Shown: positions 44,271 through 53,530, counted from the stretch's first letter. The stretch: 64,000 bases of DNA from Persicobacter diffluens (GCF_036244895.1 NZ_BQKE01000001.1:2728001-2792000), one strand, 5' to 3'. The notes: a model not told the origin generated them from the letters alone. Made by a program: numbers and translations.

Positions 44271-45416
44271 CTATCTGACTCTCCCCTTTGCTCCAAACAC
44301 ACCACCAGGCAATTTTTGAATTAAGCCCACAAGTTCCAAGTTCAATAAAGAAGAGGACAACAAAGGCAATTGATGTGAAAAATTCAACTTCAACTCATCA
44401 ATCACAACCGGCGTCGTTTTTTCTGAAATAAAGGAAAAAACTTCTTTTTCTAACAATGTAAGATTATCCGGCATTTTAACGTGCTTTTCTTTTTGCTCCT
44501 CTTGGGTTTCCCAGGACATTAATTGAATCAAATCCTCCGCATCCGTCAACAGGTGGGCCTTATTCGATTTGATTAACTGATGACAACCTTCACTTTTGCT
44601 CGCCTGATAGGGGCCGGTCAATGCCATTACCTCCCGATCATATTGGTTGGCCAAATCAGCAGTAATTAAAGCGCCACCGGAATTCATCGCCTCAATAACC
44701 AACACCACATCCACCATTCCCGCAATAATGCGGTTTCGGGCCGGAAACAACATGGCTTCCGGTTGAATCCCCAAGGGACTTTCTGTCAACAAAGCCCCTT
44801 GCTGACGCACCATTTCTTTCGCCACAGCGCGGTGCTCCCTGGGATATATAATATTCATCCCGGAGGCCATTACCCCTATGGTCGGTAATTCATAGTCTAA
44901 AGCCAGCTGATGGGCGTAAATATCAATACCATAAGCCAATCCGGAAACAACTGTAGGGTGATAGGGGGCAATATCCTGAAAAAAATCATCCAGAAAGCTT
45001 TTGCCATAAGCGGTGGCTTTTCGGGTACCCACAATGGCCACGGTGTAGGTTGGATTTAAATCAGCCGGGCCATAAGCAAATAATACGGGTGGAGCATCAG
45101 GGATTTGCCTGAGTCGATGGGGATAGTTATCCTCGGATAGGATATAAATGTCAATACCTTTCTTGGTCGCTTGCTCCCATTCCTGATGAGCCAAAGATAT
45201 AAAATAATGGGAATTGACTAAATGTTGGCAGATCGTAGGACCAATTCCTGCAACTTTTTGCAGGGCACTTTTTTCAGCAGCCCAAACCTGCGTAGCAGAA
45301 CCGAAATGAGCAATTAGCGCTCGAAAAGTTTGTGATCCAACCCCGGGAACCATCCCCAGGGCCATGGCATCAATTTTTGCTGATGCGCTTTTACTACAAT
45401 TGTGTTTTGAGGTCAA
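44271..45416 (-). CDS. dprA: DNA-processing protein DprA
   Basis: DprA (Smf) protects incoming single-stranded DNA and loads RecA during natural transformation. The 381-residue protein has an N-terminal helix-hairpin-helix region (LGMVPGVGSQTF, KVAGIGPTICQHL). The Rossmann-like core carries AIVGTRKATAYG and VVSGLAYGIDIYAHQ, ending PARNRIIAGM and ANQYDREVMALTGPY. A C-terminal winged-helix-like domain closes it. The family core is complete. The start at 45416 overlaps the MerR gene by 23 bases; a start at Met18 (45365) would still give a full core. Confidence 0.95.
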   Translation of the reverse strand: MTSKHNCSKSASAKIDAMALGMVPGVGSQTFRALIAHFGSATQVWAAEKSALQKVAGIGPTICQHLVNSHYFISLAHQEWEQATKKGIDIYILSEDNYPHRLRQIPDAPPVLFAYGPADLNPTYTVAIVGTRKATAYGKSFLDDFFQDIAPYHPTVVSGLAYGIDIYAHQLALDYELPTIGVMASGMNIIYPREHRAVAKEMVRQQGALLTESPLGIQPEAMLFPARNRIIAGMVDVVLVIEAMNSGGALITADLANQYDREVMALTGPYQASKSEGCHQLIKSNKAHLLTDAEDLIQLMSWETQEEQKEKHVKMPDNLTLLEKEVFSFISEKTTPVVIDELKLNFSHQLPLLSSSLLNLELVGLIQKLPGGVFGAKGRVR

Positions 45417-45729
45417 TGAGGAAGGATTTTAAAGATCTTAGAGACTCTATTATCTCCAATTTATCTTTGACTTCCTTCGTATTGTTTTTCAACAGATCCT
45501 TCGCTCCTTGTAAGGTGTAGCCCTTCTCTTTCACCAAATGATAAATCAATTTCACATTTTCAATATCTTCTTTAGTGAACTGTCGGTTTCCATTTCGATT
45601 TTTCTTAGGTCGAATAATACCAAATTCTCCTTCCCAAAATCGGATCAAAGAAGTAGAAACCTGTAGCATCTCTGCGACCTCCCCAATGGTGTAGTATTTT
45701 TTTAATATTTCCTTCTCTTTATATGGCAC
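45394..45729 (-). CDS. MerR-family transcriptional regulator, 111 aa
   Basis: A MerR-type winged HTH spans residues 11-80: YYTIGEVAEMLQVSTSLIRFWEGEFG, followed by RQFTKEDIENVKLIYHLVKEKGYTLQGAKDLL. A C-terminal helix forms the dimer coiled coil. There are no metal-binding cysteines and no effector domain. Such short MerR proteins are common in Bacteroidota with unknown targets. The end overlaps the start of dprA, so the two are co-translated. Confidence 0.92.
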   Translation of the reverse strand: MPYKEKEILKKYYTIGEVAEMLQVSTSLIRFWEGEFGIIRPKKNRNGNRQFTKEDIENVKLIYHLVKEKGYTLQGAKDLLKNNTKEVKDKLEIIESLRSLKSFLIDLKTQL

Positions 45730-45806
45730 TATTTAAAAAGCTAAATGGGTCGTTAAACTTTCGTTGTTCCTGCTAATTAACACATTATTTTTTCAGAAAT
45801 AAAGAA

Positions 45807-45842
45807 AATACCCGCAAAGCCAAAAAACTATGCGGGTATTAT
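45807..45842 (-). terminator. Terminator downstream of the M23 peptidase gene
   Basis: AATACCCGCA/TGCGGGTATT arms form a perfect 10-bp stem. T-rich sequence flanks it on the reverse strand, so it should end the M23 transcript before the MerR gene. Confidence 0.8.
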
Positions 45843-45923
45843 TCTTTTGATTTTTATTAAAAATTGGCAAAACCTTATTTCAATTTTCACCAACAACTAA
45901 GTCAAAATAGCAGCATCAAAGCC

Positions 45924-46901
45924 TTAAGACAACGATTGATTTTCGATCGATGCCAGTCTTAACAATTCTTCATATTCAGCAGGAGTGATTCCCTGATACA
46001 AATAATTAATCGGATTCACGGGGCGATCATTTTTTCTTACTTCATAATGCACGTGTGGTGCGGTAGACGAACCGGTATTCCCAACATAACCAATCAAATC
46101 TCCTCTTTTCACCTTCTCCCCTCTTTTCACTGCAAAATCCTGCATGTGAGCATATAGCGTCTTATAACCATAACCATGATCTATGATCACGTGCTTTCCA
46201 TATCCACTGAAATCTGTTTTCACTTTTACCACCTTCCCTCCGCCTGTAGCATAAATAGGAGTTCCCTTTGGTGCGGAGAAGTCACAACCGGTATGTAAAC
46301 GCTTAATTTTATGAATGGGATGAATACGGTAGCCAAAGCCGGAAGCCAGCCTTTTTAAATCGGAATTACTCACGGGCTGAATAGCCGGAATGGACGCCCA
46401 AAGCTTTTCCTTATTTCTCGCTAAAGTCAAAATCTCATCGTAAGATTTTGTCTGTACATACAGGCGTTTCTTAAGCTCATCAATTTCCTTATAGGTATCA
46501 ATAATCAATTCTTCCTTCTCCATCCCCTTATCCAGCAGATCGGCGTAACGGTAACTCCCTCCGATTCCACCCTGGCGAATTTCATTCGGCAACGGCTCCG
46601 CTTCATAAATTACGCGGTAAATATTTGCATCCCGTTCCTCTAAATAAGCCAGCATCTCGGTAGTATTGCTGATCTTTTCAGACAAAATATCATAATGATA
46701 TTTCAGCTCCTTGTTCTCTTTTTTGAGCATGGCCTCTTTGGGAGAATCAAACCACACCCCAAACAAAATCATTAGGACAATGGCAAAAGCCAAACTCGCC
46801 GACACAAACCCCATAAAATTCAGGAACTTGTCCCATTTGGTTAATTTTATCTGTTCGTATCGACACGTCTCCGTATCGTAATAGTATTTTATCTTGGCCA
46901 T
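45924..46901 (-). CDS. M23 family metallopeptidase (LytM-like), membrane anchored, 325 aa
   Basis: This bitopic envelope protein has an N-terminal cytoplasmic segment, a membrane helix at about residues 27-50, a coiled-coil region (about 55-160), and a C-terminal M23 domain. The zinc ligands are the His and Asp in HTGCDFSAPKGTPIYA and the second His of HVHYEV. YAHM and GDLIGYVGNTG complete the fold. With all ligands present it should be an active peptidoglycan endopeptidase. It is divergent from alaS, and its own terminator follows. Confidence 0.94.
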   Translation of the reverse strand: MAKIKYYYDTETCRYEQIKLTKWDKFLNFMGFVSASLAFAIVLMILFGVWFDSPKEAMLKKENKELKYHYDILSEKISNTTEMLAYLEERDANIYRVIYEAEPLPNEIRQGGIGGSYRYADLLDKGMEKEELIIDTYKEIDELKKRLYVQTKSYDEILTLARNKEKLWASIPAIQPVSNSDLKRLASGFGYRIHPIHKIKRLHTGCDFSAPKGTPIYATGGGKVVKVKTDFSGYGKHVIIDHGYGYKTLYAHMQDFAVKRGEKVKRGDLIGYVGNTGSSTAPHVHYEVRKNDRPVNPINYLYQGITPAEYEELLRLASIENQSLS

Positions 46902-46904
46902 CCG

Positions 46905-46979
46905 TTGAGTATGATTTCTAAAAATCTGCTATTTTTGTCAAATAAAAATTAGGTCAGGGTAATTGTTCCCTTACCTTTG
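46905..46979 (+). promoter_or_regulatory. Candidate promoter elements of alaS
   Basis: Two exact TAnnTTTG matches lie upstream of alaS: TATTTTTG (46930-46937), with a TTG 22 bases before it (46905-46907), and TACCTTTG (46972-46979), without a clear partner. Either could be used; neither is proven. Confidence 0.35.
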
Positions 46980-47074
46980 CAGATAATATCAAATTGACGA
47001 GGCAAGTTATGCAATTTTTGAGGTAAAACATAACTTTTCTTGTGCAGCAATTTAAAATTTAGTTAATCAATTAC

Positions 47075-49696
47075 ATGGATTCCAAGCAAATAAGACAGAA
47101 ATTTTTGGAGTTTTTTGAAAGCAAACAACACCAAATTGTACCTTCTGCACCGATGGTAGTGAAAGACGATCCAACTTTGATGTTCACCAACGCAGGTATG
47201 AACCAGTTCAAGGATCTATTTTTAGGCAACAAAACCGCTGACTACAATCGAGCCGCCGACACCCAAAAGTGCATGAGGGTTTCTGGAAAGCATAATGATT
47301 TGGAAGAAGTGGGGATTGACACCTACCACCACACCATGTTTGAGATGCTGGGCAACTGGTCTTTTGGAGATTACTTCAAAAAAGACGCTATTGCCTGGGC
47401 ATGGGAGTTATTAACGGACGTTTACCAATTGCCGAAAGACCGTCTTTATGTGACGATTTTCGAAGGCGACCAGGGAGAAGGACTGGAGAGAGATCAGGAA
47501 GCCTATGATTTTTGGAAAGCCCTGATTGCGGAAGAGCGCATTCTGAACGGAAACAAAAAAGATAACTTCTGGGAAATGGGCGAGCAGGGACCTTGTGGTC
47601 CATGTTCAGAAATTCATATTGACCTTCGTACAGAAGAAGAAATTGCAGCCGTTCCGGGTAAAACTTTGGTGAATGAAGACCACCCACAAGTGGTGGAAAT
47701 CTGGAACCTGGTATTCATGCAATTCAACCGCATGGCGGATGGCAGCCTGATTAAATTACCTGCGCAACACGTGGATACCGGTATGGGATTCGAGCGTTTG
47801 TGCATGGCGCTTCAGGGAAAAACCTCCAACTACGACACCGACGTTTTCCAGCCAATGATCCAGTTCATTGCACAGAAAGCAGAAGTAGAATACGGTAAAG
47901 ATGAGAAAATTGACATCGCATTGCGCGTAATTGTGGACCACATCCGTGCGGTTTCTTTCGCGATTGCCGATGGTCAGTTGCCTTCCAATAATAAAGCCGG
48001 ATATGTGATCCGACGAATTTTGCGTCGTGCGGTTCGTTACGGTTATACCTTCCTGGGCTTCAAAATGCCATTCATGAATACCTTGGTACCACTATTATGT
48101 GAGCAGTTCGAGGGTGTTTTTGATGAATTAAAAGCACAGCAAGATTTCATCATCAAGGTGATCATGGAAGAGGAATCTGCTTTCCTACGCACTTTGGACA
48201 CCGGTTTAAGAAAAATCGATACGATTCGTGAGGAGTTAAAAACCACCAACAACGACACTATTGATGGTAAAACGGTTTTCGAACTTTATGATACTTTCGG
48301 CTTCCCGGTAGACCTTACCGCTTTGATTGCCCGTGAAAACGGATTGCAAATCGACGAAAAAGGTTTTGAGCAGGAAATGCAGGTACAGAAAGATCGTTCC
48401 CGTAATGCAGCAAAAACCGAGACTTCGGACTGGACGATTGTCAATGAAGGCGAAGATGTACAATTCATTGGTTACGATCATTTGGAAGCTACTTCCAAAA
48501 TTTTGCGTTACCGTGAAGTAAAAGATAAAAAGAAAAGCTTCTTCCAGGTAGTATTGGATACCACACCATTCTATGCGGAATCAGGAGGGCAGGCAGGTGA
48601 CACCGGCTACATTGAAGCAGACGGAAAGAAATACAGCATCATCGATACCAAGAAAGAAAATGATCTTTCGATTCATTTGATGAAGGAATTACCGGCCAAT
48701 GTAGAGGCGGATTTCTATGCAGTAGTGAGCGCTAACAAGCGCCAACTTTCTATGAACAATCACTCCGCTACACACTTGTTGCATGCAGCCTTGAAGTCGG
48801 TATTAGGAGATCACGTTCAACAGAAGGGATCTTTTGTATCGGACAGCGTTTTGCGTTTTGACTTCTCGCATTTCTCTAAAATGACCGATGAGGAAATCGC
48901 TCAGGTGGAGCAGATTGTGAACCAAAAGATTCGCGAGAATATTCAATTGGATGAGAAACGTAACATCCCAATTGCTGAAGCGAAAAACCTGGGCGCAACC
49001 GCTCTATTCGGAGAGAAATACGGGGACTTTGTTCGTGTAATCACTTTTGATCCAAACTATTCGGTAGAACTATGTGGGGGTACGCACGTTCCGGCCACTG
49101 GTCAGATTGGTTTATTCAAAATCACTGCGGAGAGCTCAGTAGCGGCGGGTGTTCGTCGTATTGAAGCTTTGACTGCTGATGGTGCCGAGGCTTATATCAA
49201 TAAAGAAGCGGAAGAGTTAAAGGCGATCAAAGAAGCTTTGAAAAATCCTAAGGATGCGGTAAAAGCGATTGATGCCTTAATGAAAGAACGCGCTGCTTTG
49301 GCGAAAGAAATCGAAGGATTGCATGCGGAGAAAGCACAAGCACTTAAAGGTGATTTGAAAAATGCCGTGGTTGAAAAAGACGGCGTGAATGTCATCATCA
49401 AAAAAGTAAGCATTCCTGCGGCAGACCAATTGAAAAACCTTTGTTTCCAGATGAAAAACGAGACAGAGAACCTTTTCATGGTGTTGGCAGCTGATGTGGC
49501 CGGCAAGCCACAGGTAGCTGTTGTGGTTTCAGAGAATCTGATTGAAGCTAAAGAGCTGCATGCCGGTAAATTGGTAAAAGAATTAGCCAAAGAAATCAAA
49601 GGTGGCGGAGGCGGACAGCCTTTCTTCGCAACCGCAGGAGGAAAAGATATCAACGGATTAGATGCAGTAGTAGCGAAAGCCTCAGAAATCATCTGA
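47075..49696 (+). CDS. alaS: Alanyl-tRNA synthetase, 873 aa
   Basis: This class II synthetase charges tRNA-Ala. All domains are present. The catalytic domain has motif 1-like FTNAGMNQFKDLFLG, motif 2 KCMRVSGKHNDLEEVG and motif 3 GMGFERL. The editing domain has the zinc ligands in HSATHLLHAAL and CGGTHV. A C-terminal DHHA1 domain ends GGGGGQPFFATAGG. Length and start (MDSKQIRQKFLEFFESK) match the family. Confidence 0.98.
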   Translation: MDSKQIRQKFLEFFESKQHQIVPSAPMVVKDDPTLMFTNAGMNQFKDLFLGNKTADYNRAADTQKCMRVSGKHNDLEEVGIDTYHHTMFEMLGNWSFGDYFKKDAIAWAWELLTDVYQLPKDRLYVTIFEGDQGEGLERDQEAYDFWKALIAEERILNGNKKDNFWEMGEQGPCGPCSEIHIDLRTEEEIAAVPGKTLVNEDHPQVVEIWNLVFMQFNRMADGSLIKLPAQHVDTGMGFERLCMALQGKTSNYDTDVFQPMIQFIAQKAEVEYGKDEKIDIALRVIVDHIRAVSFAIADGQLPSNNKAGYVIRRILRRAVRYGYTFLGFKMPFMNTLVPLLCEQFEGVFDELKAQQDFIIKVIMEEESAFLRTLDTGLRKIDTIREELKTTNNDTIDGKTVFELYDTFGFPVDLTALIARENGLQIDEKGFEQEMQVQKDRSRNAAKTETSDWTIVNEGEDVQFIGYDHLEATSKILRYREVKDKKKSFFQVVLDTTPFYAESGGQAGDTGYIEADGKKYSIIDTKKENDLSIHLMKELPANVEADFYAVVSANKRQLSMNNHSATHLLHAALKSVLGDHVQQKGSFVSDSVLRFDFSHFSKMTDEEIAQVEQIVNQKIRENIQLDEKRNIPIAEAKNLGATALFGEKYGDFVRVITFDPNYSVELCGGTHVPATGQIGLFKITAESSVAAGVRRIEALTADGAEAYINKEAEELKAIKEALKNPKDAVKAIDALMKERAALAKEIEGLHAEKAQALKGDLKNAVVEKDGVNVIIKKVSIPAADQLKNLCFQMKNETENLFMVLAADVAGKPQVAVVVSENLIEAKELHAGKLVKELAKEIKGGGGGQPFFATAGGKDINGLDAVVAKASEII

Positions 49697-49725
49697 TTTT
49701 AGTATAAATTTAGCAAAGAAATAGC

Positions 49726-49800
49726 GCTTGAGTCGTGAGAATTGTAAAAAATTGGTAACTTCAATTTTTAGTTCGTAATTCACGACTCAAGCTTTTTTTA
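49726..49800 (+). terminator. Long stem-loop terminator between alaS and gatB
   Basis: A perfect 13-bp outer stem GCTTGAGTCGTGA/TCACGACTCAAGC (49726-49738 with 49780-49792) encloses an imperfect inner AT-rich stem and is followed by TTTTTTTA. It ends only five bases before the gatB start, so gatB probably relies on read-through or on a promoter in the loop region. Confidence 0.85.
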
Positions 49801-49804
49801 TGCT

Positions 49805-51268
49805 ATGACGATGCTAGATCCTGAAGTAAGCGCAAAATATGAGATAGTAGTAGGTTTGGAAATTCACTGCCAACTACTGACCAACACAAAAATATATGCG
49901 GCCGATGCCAATCAATTTGGAGAAGCGCCGAATACCAATATCAGTCCGATTACCCTTGGACATCCGGGTACTTTACCCAAACTCAATAAGAAGGTGGTGG
50001 ATTATGCCATCAAAATGGGATTGGCCTGTGGCTGTGAAATCAGCCGGGAAAACTCCTTTGAAAGAAAAAATTACTTCTACCCGGACCTGCCCAAAGGCTA
50101 TCAGCTCACGCAGGATAAAGCACCAATATGTGTAGGGGGTGGACTGGAAGTACTTCCTAAAGGAGCAACCGAAAAAGTTTACGTTCCGCTCAACCGCATC
50201 CATTTTGAAGAGGATGCAGGAAAGTCCATCCACTCCGAAACGGAAGACGTCACCCTGGTGGACCTGAACCGCGCGGGAACTCCTTTGATTGAAATCGTCA
50301 CCGAGCCAGCCATACATTCCGCGGCAGAGGCCGGAGCTTTCCTGACCGACGTCCGACAAATTGTACGCTATCTGGAAATCTGCGATGGCAATATGGAAGA
50401 AGGCTCGATGCGTTGCGACGCCAACATTTCCGTGCGTAAATATGGCGATCCTCTGGGCAAAAAGACGGAAGTCAAAAATATGAACTCCATCCGGAATGTG
50501 CAGCGTGCCATTGACCATGAGGTGGAGCGACAGATCATCCTGATTGAAGCCGGAGAAGAAGTGATTTCCGAAACCAGGACTTTCGATGCCAACACCGGCA
50601 CCACGGCGGCCATGCGAACCAAAGAAGAATTGAATGACTACCGCTATTTCCCGGATCCGGATTTATCCCCGCTCTTTGTATCGGAAGAATGGATTGAAGG
50701 CATCCGCACAGAAATGCCTCCACTTCCTGCTGATTTAGTGCAAAAATTCACACAGGAATATGGTTTGCCTGCTTATGATGCCGGCGTCCTGACCGAAACC
50801 AAAGAAATGGCACTATTCTTTGATGCGGTTTGCCAACAAACCCAAAACAGAAAGGCGGCTTCCAATTGGATGATGGGGCCGATCAAATCCTTTTTGAATG
50901 AGCAGGGAGGCGATATCAAGAACTTCAGCTTGTCCGTCGATCAGTTTGTGGGTTTGATTGAACTCGTAGATGCCGGTAAAGTCAACTTCTCCATTGCCAG
51001 CAAAGAAATTTTCCCACGATTAGTTGCCGACAAGGCCGCCACCGCAGAAAGCATTGCCAAAGCACAAAACTTGTTGCAGGATTCTTCTGAAGACACCATC
51101 CGCCCAATTGCGGAAGCCGTATTAGCCGAAATGCCGGATAAAGTCACGGCTTTCAAAAAAGGCAAAAAAGGACTGATTGGTATGTTCATCGGTCAGGTAG
51201 TGAAGAAATCCGGTGGAAAAGCAGATCCCAAGAAAGCCGGGGCGATTCTGCAAGAGTTGTTGGCTTAA
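49805..51268 (+). CDS. gatB: Aspartyl/glutamyl-tRNA amidotransferase subunit B
   Basis: GatB is the kinase and tRNA-binding subunit of the amidotransferase that makes Gln-tRNA and/or Asn-tRNA from misacylated precursors. The N-terminal cradle shows VGLEIHCQLLTNTKIYA, the DLPKGYQLTQ motif, DLNRAGTPLIEIVTEP, EGSMRCDANISV and RTKEELNDYRYFPDPDL. The C-terminal YqeY-like tail ends GQVVKKSGGKADPKKAGAILQELL. The length of 487 is normal. gatA and gatC are not in the window. Confidence 0.97.
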   Translation: MTMLDPEVSAKYEIVVGLEIHCQLLTNTKIYAADANQFGEAPNTNISPITLGHPGTLPKLNKKVVDYAIKMGLACGCEISRENSFERKNYFYPDLPKGYQLTQDKAPICVGGGLEVLPKGATEKVYVPLNRIHFEEDAGKSIHSETEDVTLVDLNRAGTPLIEIVTEPAIHSAAEAGAFLTDVRQIVRYLEICDGNMEEGSMRCDANISVRKYGDPLGKKTEVKNMNSIRNVQRAIDHEVERQIILIEAGEEVISETRTFDANTGTTAAMRTKEELNDYRYFPDPDLSPLFVSEEWIEGIRTEMPPLPADLVQKFTQEYGLPAYDAGVLTETKEMALFFDAVCQQTQNRKAASNWMMGPIKSFLNEQGGDIKNFSLSVDQFVGLIELVDAGKVNFSIASKEIFPRLVADKAATAESIAKAQNLLQDSSEDTIRPIAEAVLAEMPDKVTAFKKGKKGLIGMFIGQVVKKSGGKADPKKAGAILQELLA

Positions 51269-51419
51269 AACAAAATAAATAGTTCTTATGCGGAAATAGG
51301 AGATCAAACAAATTATTGAGTTCGCGAAATGGTTAAAAAAGTCAAAAGATCAAAAAGCAAGAATTACAATTCTGAGACGCATTAGGCAAATTGAATTAAG
51401 CGGTAATTTTGGCGATGAC

Positions 51420-51429
51420 AAGCATTTAA
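51420..51429. repeat. 10-bp target duplication, left copy
   Basis: AAGCATTTAA directly precedes the left inverted repeat of the 405-bp element. An identical copy follows the right end at 51835-51844. Confidence 0.9.
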
Positions 51430-51834
51430 CAGGGCTTTTTCATAAAAAGTTAGATCGGCCTTTCGACCCATTATATTTAATAATTAATCGTTTCTTTTTC
51501 ATTTTTTCTTGATAAAAAACGAAACAAAAAAATCAAGGCTGTGATCAATGTCGGCGGGACAACGAACCTGCTGACAGAATCCATCAAGGCGACATTTGGA
51601 GAGGGCGGGAGATTGGTGAAATATTGCTAAAATGTCGCTGTGTTGCCTTCTGGTCGCCAGCAGAACCTTTGTCTATCCGCCCATTGATCAAGGCCGGAGG
51701 GTTGATGTGGAAGATATTGTACTATAAAGTTAGGCTGTCGAAAATCCTTTAACGTGAGGAAATCAAATAGATCTTCATTGGGAACTGGATCTTTCTTATA
51801 ATCTGCCCATTGGTAGTTTTATGAAAAAGCCGTG
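51430..51834. mobile_element. 405-bp non-autonomous element with 18-bp terminal inverted repeats
   Basis: The left end is CAGGGCTTTTTCATAAAA (51430-51447) and the right end (51817-51834) is its reverse complement with one mismatch. Perfect 10-bp copies of AAGCATTTAA flank it. There is no transposase frame. The interior contains a ~204-bp repeat shared with the 61-kb region and, on the reverse strand near the right end, an open stretch reading YQWADYKKDPVPNEDLF. The TIR and duplication length would suit an IS4-like transposase acting in trans, but the family is not proven. Confidence 0.85.
51494..51697 (+). repeat. Dispersed repeat D, copy 1
   Basis: The first 57 bases (51494-51550, including CTTGATAAAAAACGAAAC) are identical to the reverse complement of 61351-61407. 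The blocks at 51645-51667 and 51677-51697 match 61233-61255 and 61203-61223. The middle is diverged. Confidence 0.85.
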
Positions 51835-51844
51835 AAGCATTTAA
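51835..51844. repeat. 10-bp target duplication, right copy
   Basis: AAGCATTTAA follows the right inverted repeat; it pairs with 51420-51429. Confidence 0.9.
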
Positions 51845-52277
51845 TGAGTGGTATTTCTGAATTAAGAATTTTTCTAGGGTCTGGCTACAGCGTATATTAT
51901 CGAATAGAAGGAAATCAGATCGTTCTTCTTATTAATGGAGGAAATAAATCCACTCAAGGAAAAAACATTCTGAAAGCACTATTTTTATCGGAAAATACCA
52001 CGATGGATACTAAGAATAGTTTGAAACAAGAAATATCCAATTTCGTTTTCCACGAATACCTGGAAAACGAAGGCGACGTCTTCGCATTTTTGAGAGAGGT
52101 AATTGCAGAAGGCACAGAGGAAGAATTGCTTAGTTCTATCAAAGAACCGACCCATAGCCCGATCGGAAAAGACATTTCGCTTTTCAGACAAAAAGCATTT
52201 GACCGTCCGGAGGAAAATCTTCAAAAAATAAAGGAAATCCTAAAAGGTTAAAAACCGGACAGAAATTAAACTTAAAA

Positions 52278-52309
52278 GGGATCAACATTGCTGATGTTGA
52301 TCCCTTTTT
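52278..52309 (+). terminator. Terminator after the toxin-antitoxin remnant
   Basis: A perfect 11-bp stem GGGATCAACAT/ATGTTGATCCC with a 5-base loop is followed by TTTTTC. Confidence 0.9.
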
Positions 52310-52361
52310 CTATTTTGGCCTTGTAAGCCGGTTCAGGCAATTGATTAAATGAATCACATCC

Positions 52362-53471
52362 ATGAGAAAATCATTTTTTAGCATGCTAATCGCTGCAGGC
52401 CTTTTGAGCGCCTGTGGATCTGAAAACAAGGAAGTCGAGAGTGGCAACACGATTCATCTTAGAGGTAAAATTGAAGCGGAAAACCCAAAAGGGTCGGTAG
52501 TGCTTTTGCAAATTCAACCCGAAGGCAATCTTCGTGACACCCTGAAAATTGCCGCAGACGGCAGCTTTGATTATAGCCTGAAGGATTTTGACCCCGGTTT
52601 TTATCGCCTGATGGTTTATGATCAATTGCCGGTAGTATTGGCGATCAACCAAAATGATTTGGAAATCAATGTCAATGCCGAAGGTTCTACCGTAACCGGT
52701 TCGCCGGAAGTAGAATTGCAGCAAAAGATCAATGAACTCATGAGTGGCGTTTCGGATGCTGTTGCCCGCTTACAGATGGATTATGCGGAAGCGGCCAACA
52801 GCGGAGATGAGGACCGCATGAAAAAAGTAGATGCGGAATACACCGCCATGCAAACCAGTCTGAATGATTCCCTGAAGCAAATCATCATTGCCTCGCCGGC
52901 CAACCTGACTACTTTACAAATCCTGAGAGATGTCATCACCTACGAACAGGATCCTCAATTTGTAGAAGACCAATTGACCAGATTGCAAAAGGAAATGCCG
53001 GGTCTGAAAATCCTGGACCTCTTCGAGCAGAAGCTGGAAGATATTAAAAAATTAGCCATGGGTGCGGTGGCTCCGGACATCAGCCTGCAAGACACTGAAG
53101 GCCAAACCGTCAAACTTTCTGACTTGCGCGGAAAAGTAGTTTTATTGGATTTCTGGGCTTCCTGGTGTGGGCCTTGCCGTAAAGAGTCTCCGCATTTGGT
53201 ACAAACTTATAAAGATTTTGAGTCCAAAGGATTTGAGCTTTACGGCGTATCCCTGGACCGTAATGCAGAAGCCTGGAAAAAAGCACTGGAAGAAGATCAA
53301 CTTCCGGGCAAACAAGTGATCGGCGTAGTGAATAATGAAGCGGAAGTAGCGAAGACTTATAGCATCACCGCTATTCCTACTTCCTTCTTATTGGACAAAG
53401 AAGGAAAGATTATTGCCAAGAATTTACGTGGCGATGAGCTGGCAGAAAAACTGGCTGAGGTGCTGAATTAA
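52362..53471 (+). CDS. TlpA/ResA-like thiol-disulfide lipoprotein with DUF4369 domain, 369 aa
   Basis: A lipoprotein signal (MRKSFFSMLIAAGLLSACGS, lipidated Cys18) is followed by a DUF4369-type beta domain (about residues 30-125), a helical linker, and a thioredoxin-like domain (about 235-369). The redox pair is C269-G-P-C272 (WASWCGPCRKES), and the cis-proline loop is AIPTSFLLD. Such proteins reduce or oxidise envelope thiols, often during cytochrome c maturation or stress. It stands alone between two terminators. Confidence 0.93.
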   Translation: MRKSFFSMLIAAGLLSACGSENKEVESGNTIHLRGKIEAENPKGSVVLLQIQPEGNLRDTLKIAADGSFDYSLKDFDPGFYRLMVYDQLPVVLAINQNDLEINVNAEGSTVTGSPEVELQQKINELMSGVSDAVARLQMDYAEAANSGDEDRMKKVDAEYTAMQTSLNDSLKQIIIASPANLTTLQILRDVITYEQDPQFVEDQLTRLQKEMPGLKILDLFEQKLEDIKKLAMGAVAPDISLQDTEGQTVKLSDLRGKVVLLDFWASWCGPCRKESPHLVQTYKDFESKGFELYGVSLDRNAEAWKKALEEDQLPGKQVIGVVNNEAEVAKTYSITAIPTSFLLDKEGKIIAKNLRGDELAEKLAEVLN

Positions 53472-53489
53472 AAAACAGCAATGCGTTAA

Positions 53490-53527
53490 AAAGGGCTTTC
53501 TCCGTCTTGGGGAAAGCCCTTTTTTTA
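53490..53527 (+). terminator. Bidirectional-looking terminator between convergent genes
   Basis: AAGGGCTTTC and GAAAGCCCTT arms (53491-53500 and 53512-53521) are followed by a T run. The next gene converges and ends at 53531. Confidence 0.9.
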
Positions 53528-53530
53528 TAC

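Larger units (their letters stand above)
51288..52251 (+). pseudogene. Degenerate RelE/HigB-like toxin plus antidote remnant, interrupted by a 405-bp element
   Basis: The 5' part (51288-51429) encodes MRK-stop-EIKQIIEFAKWLKKSKDQK through ELSGNFGDDKHL. The frame resumes at 51835 as KHLMSGISELRIFLGSGYSVYYRIEGN and GGNKSTQGKNI. Joined at the duplicated AAGCATTTAA, these give a nearly full-length member of the Gp49/HigB-like RelE/ParE toxin group (NFGD..., SELRI...GYRVYY, GGDKSTQ). A TAG replaces what is normally a tyrosine at codon 4. The 3' part runs in frame, with no stop, into FHEYLENEGDVFAFLREVIAEGTEEELLSSI, similar to the N-terminus of the partner antidote. The antidote HTH is not recognisable. 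The toxin is inactivated in at least two ways. Confidence 0.8.

Noticed and set aside
49192..49692. 166-codon reverse frame inside alaS
   Set aside because: It is antisense to the conserved C-terminal DHHA1 part of AlaRS.
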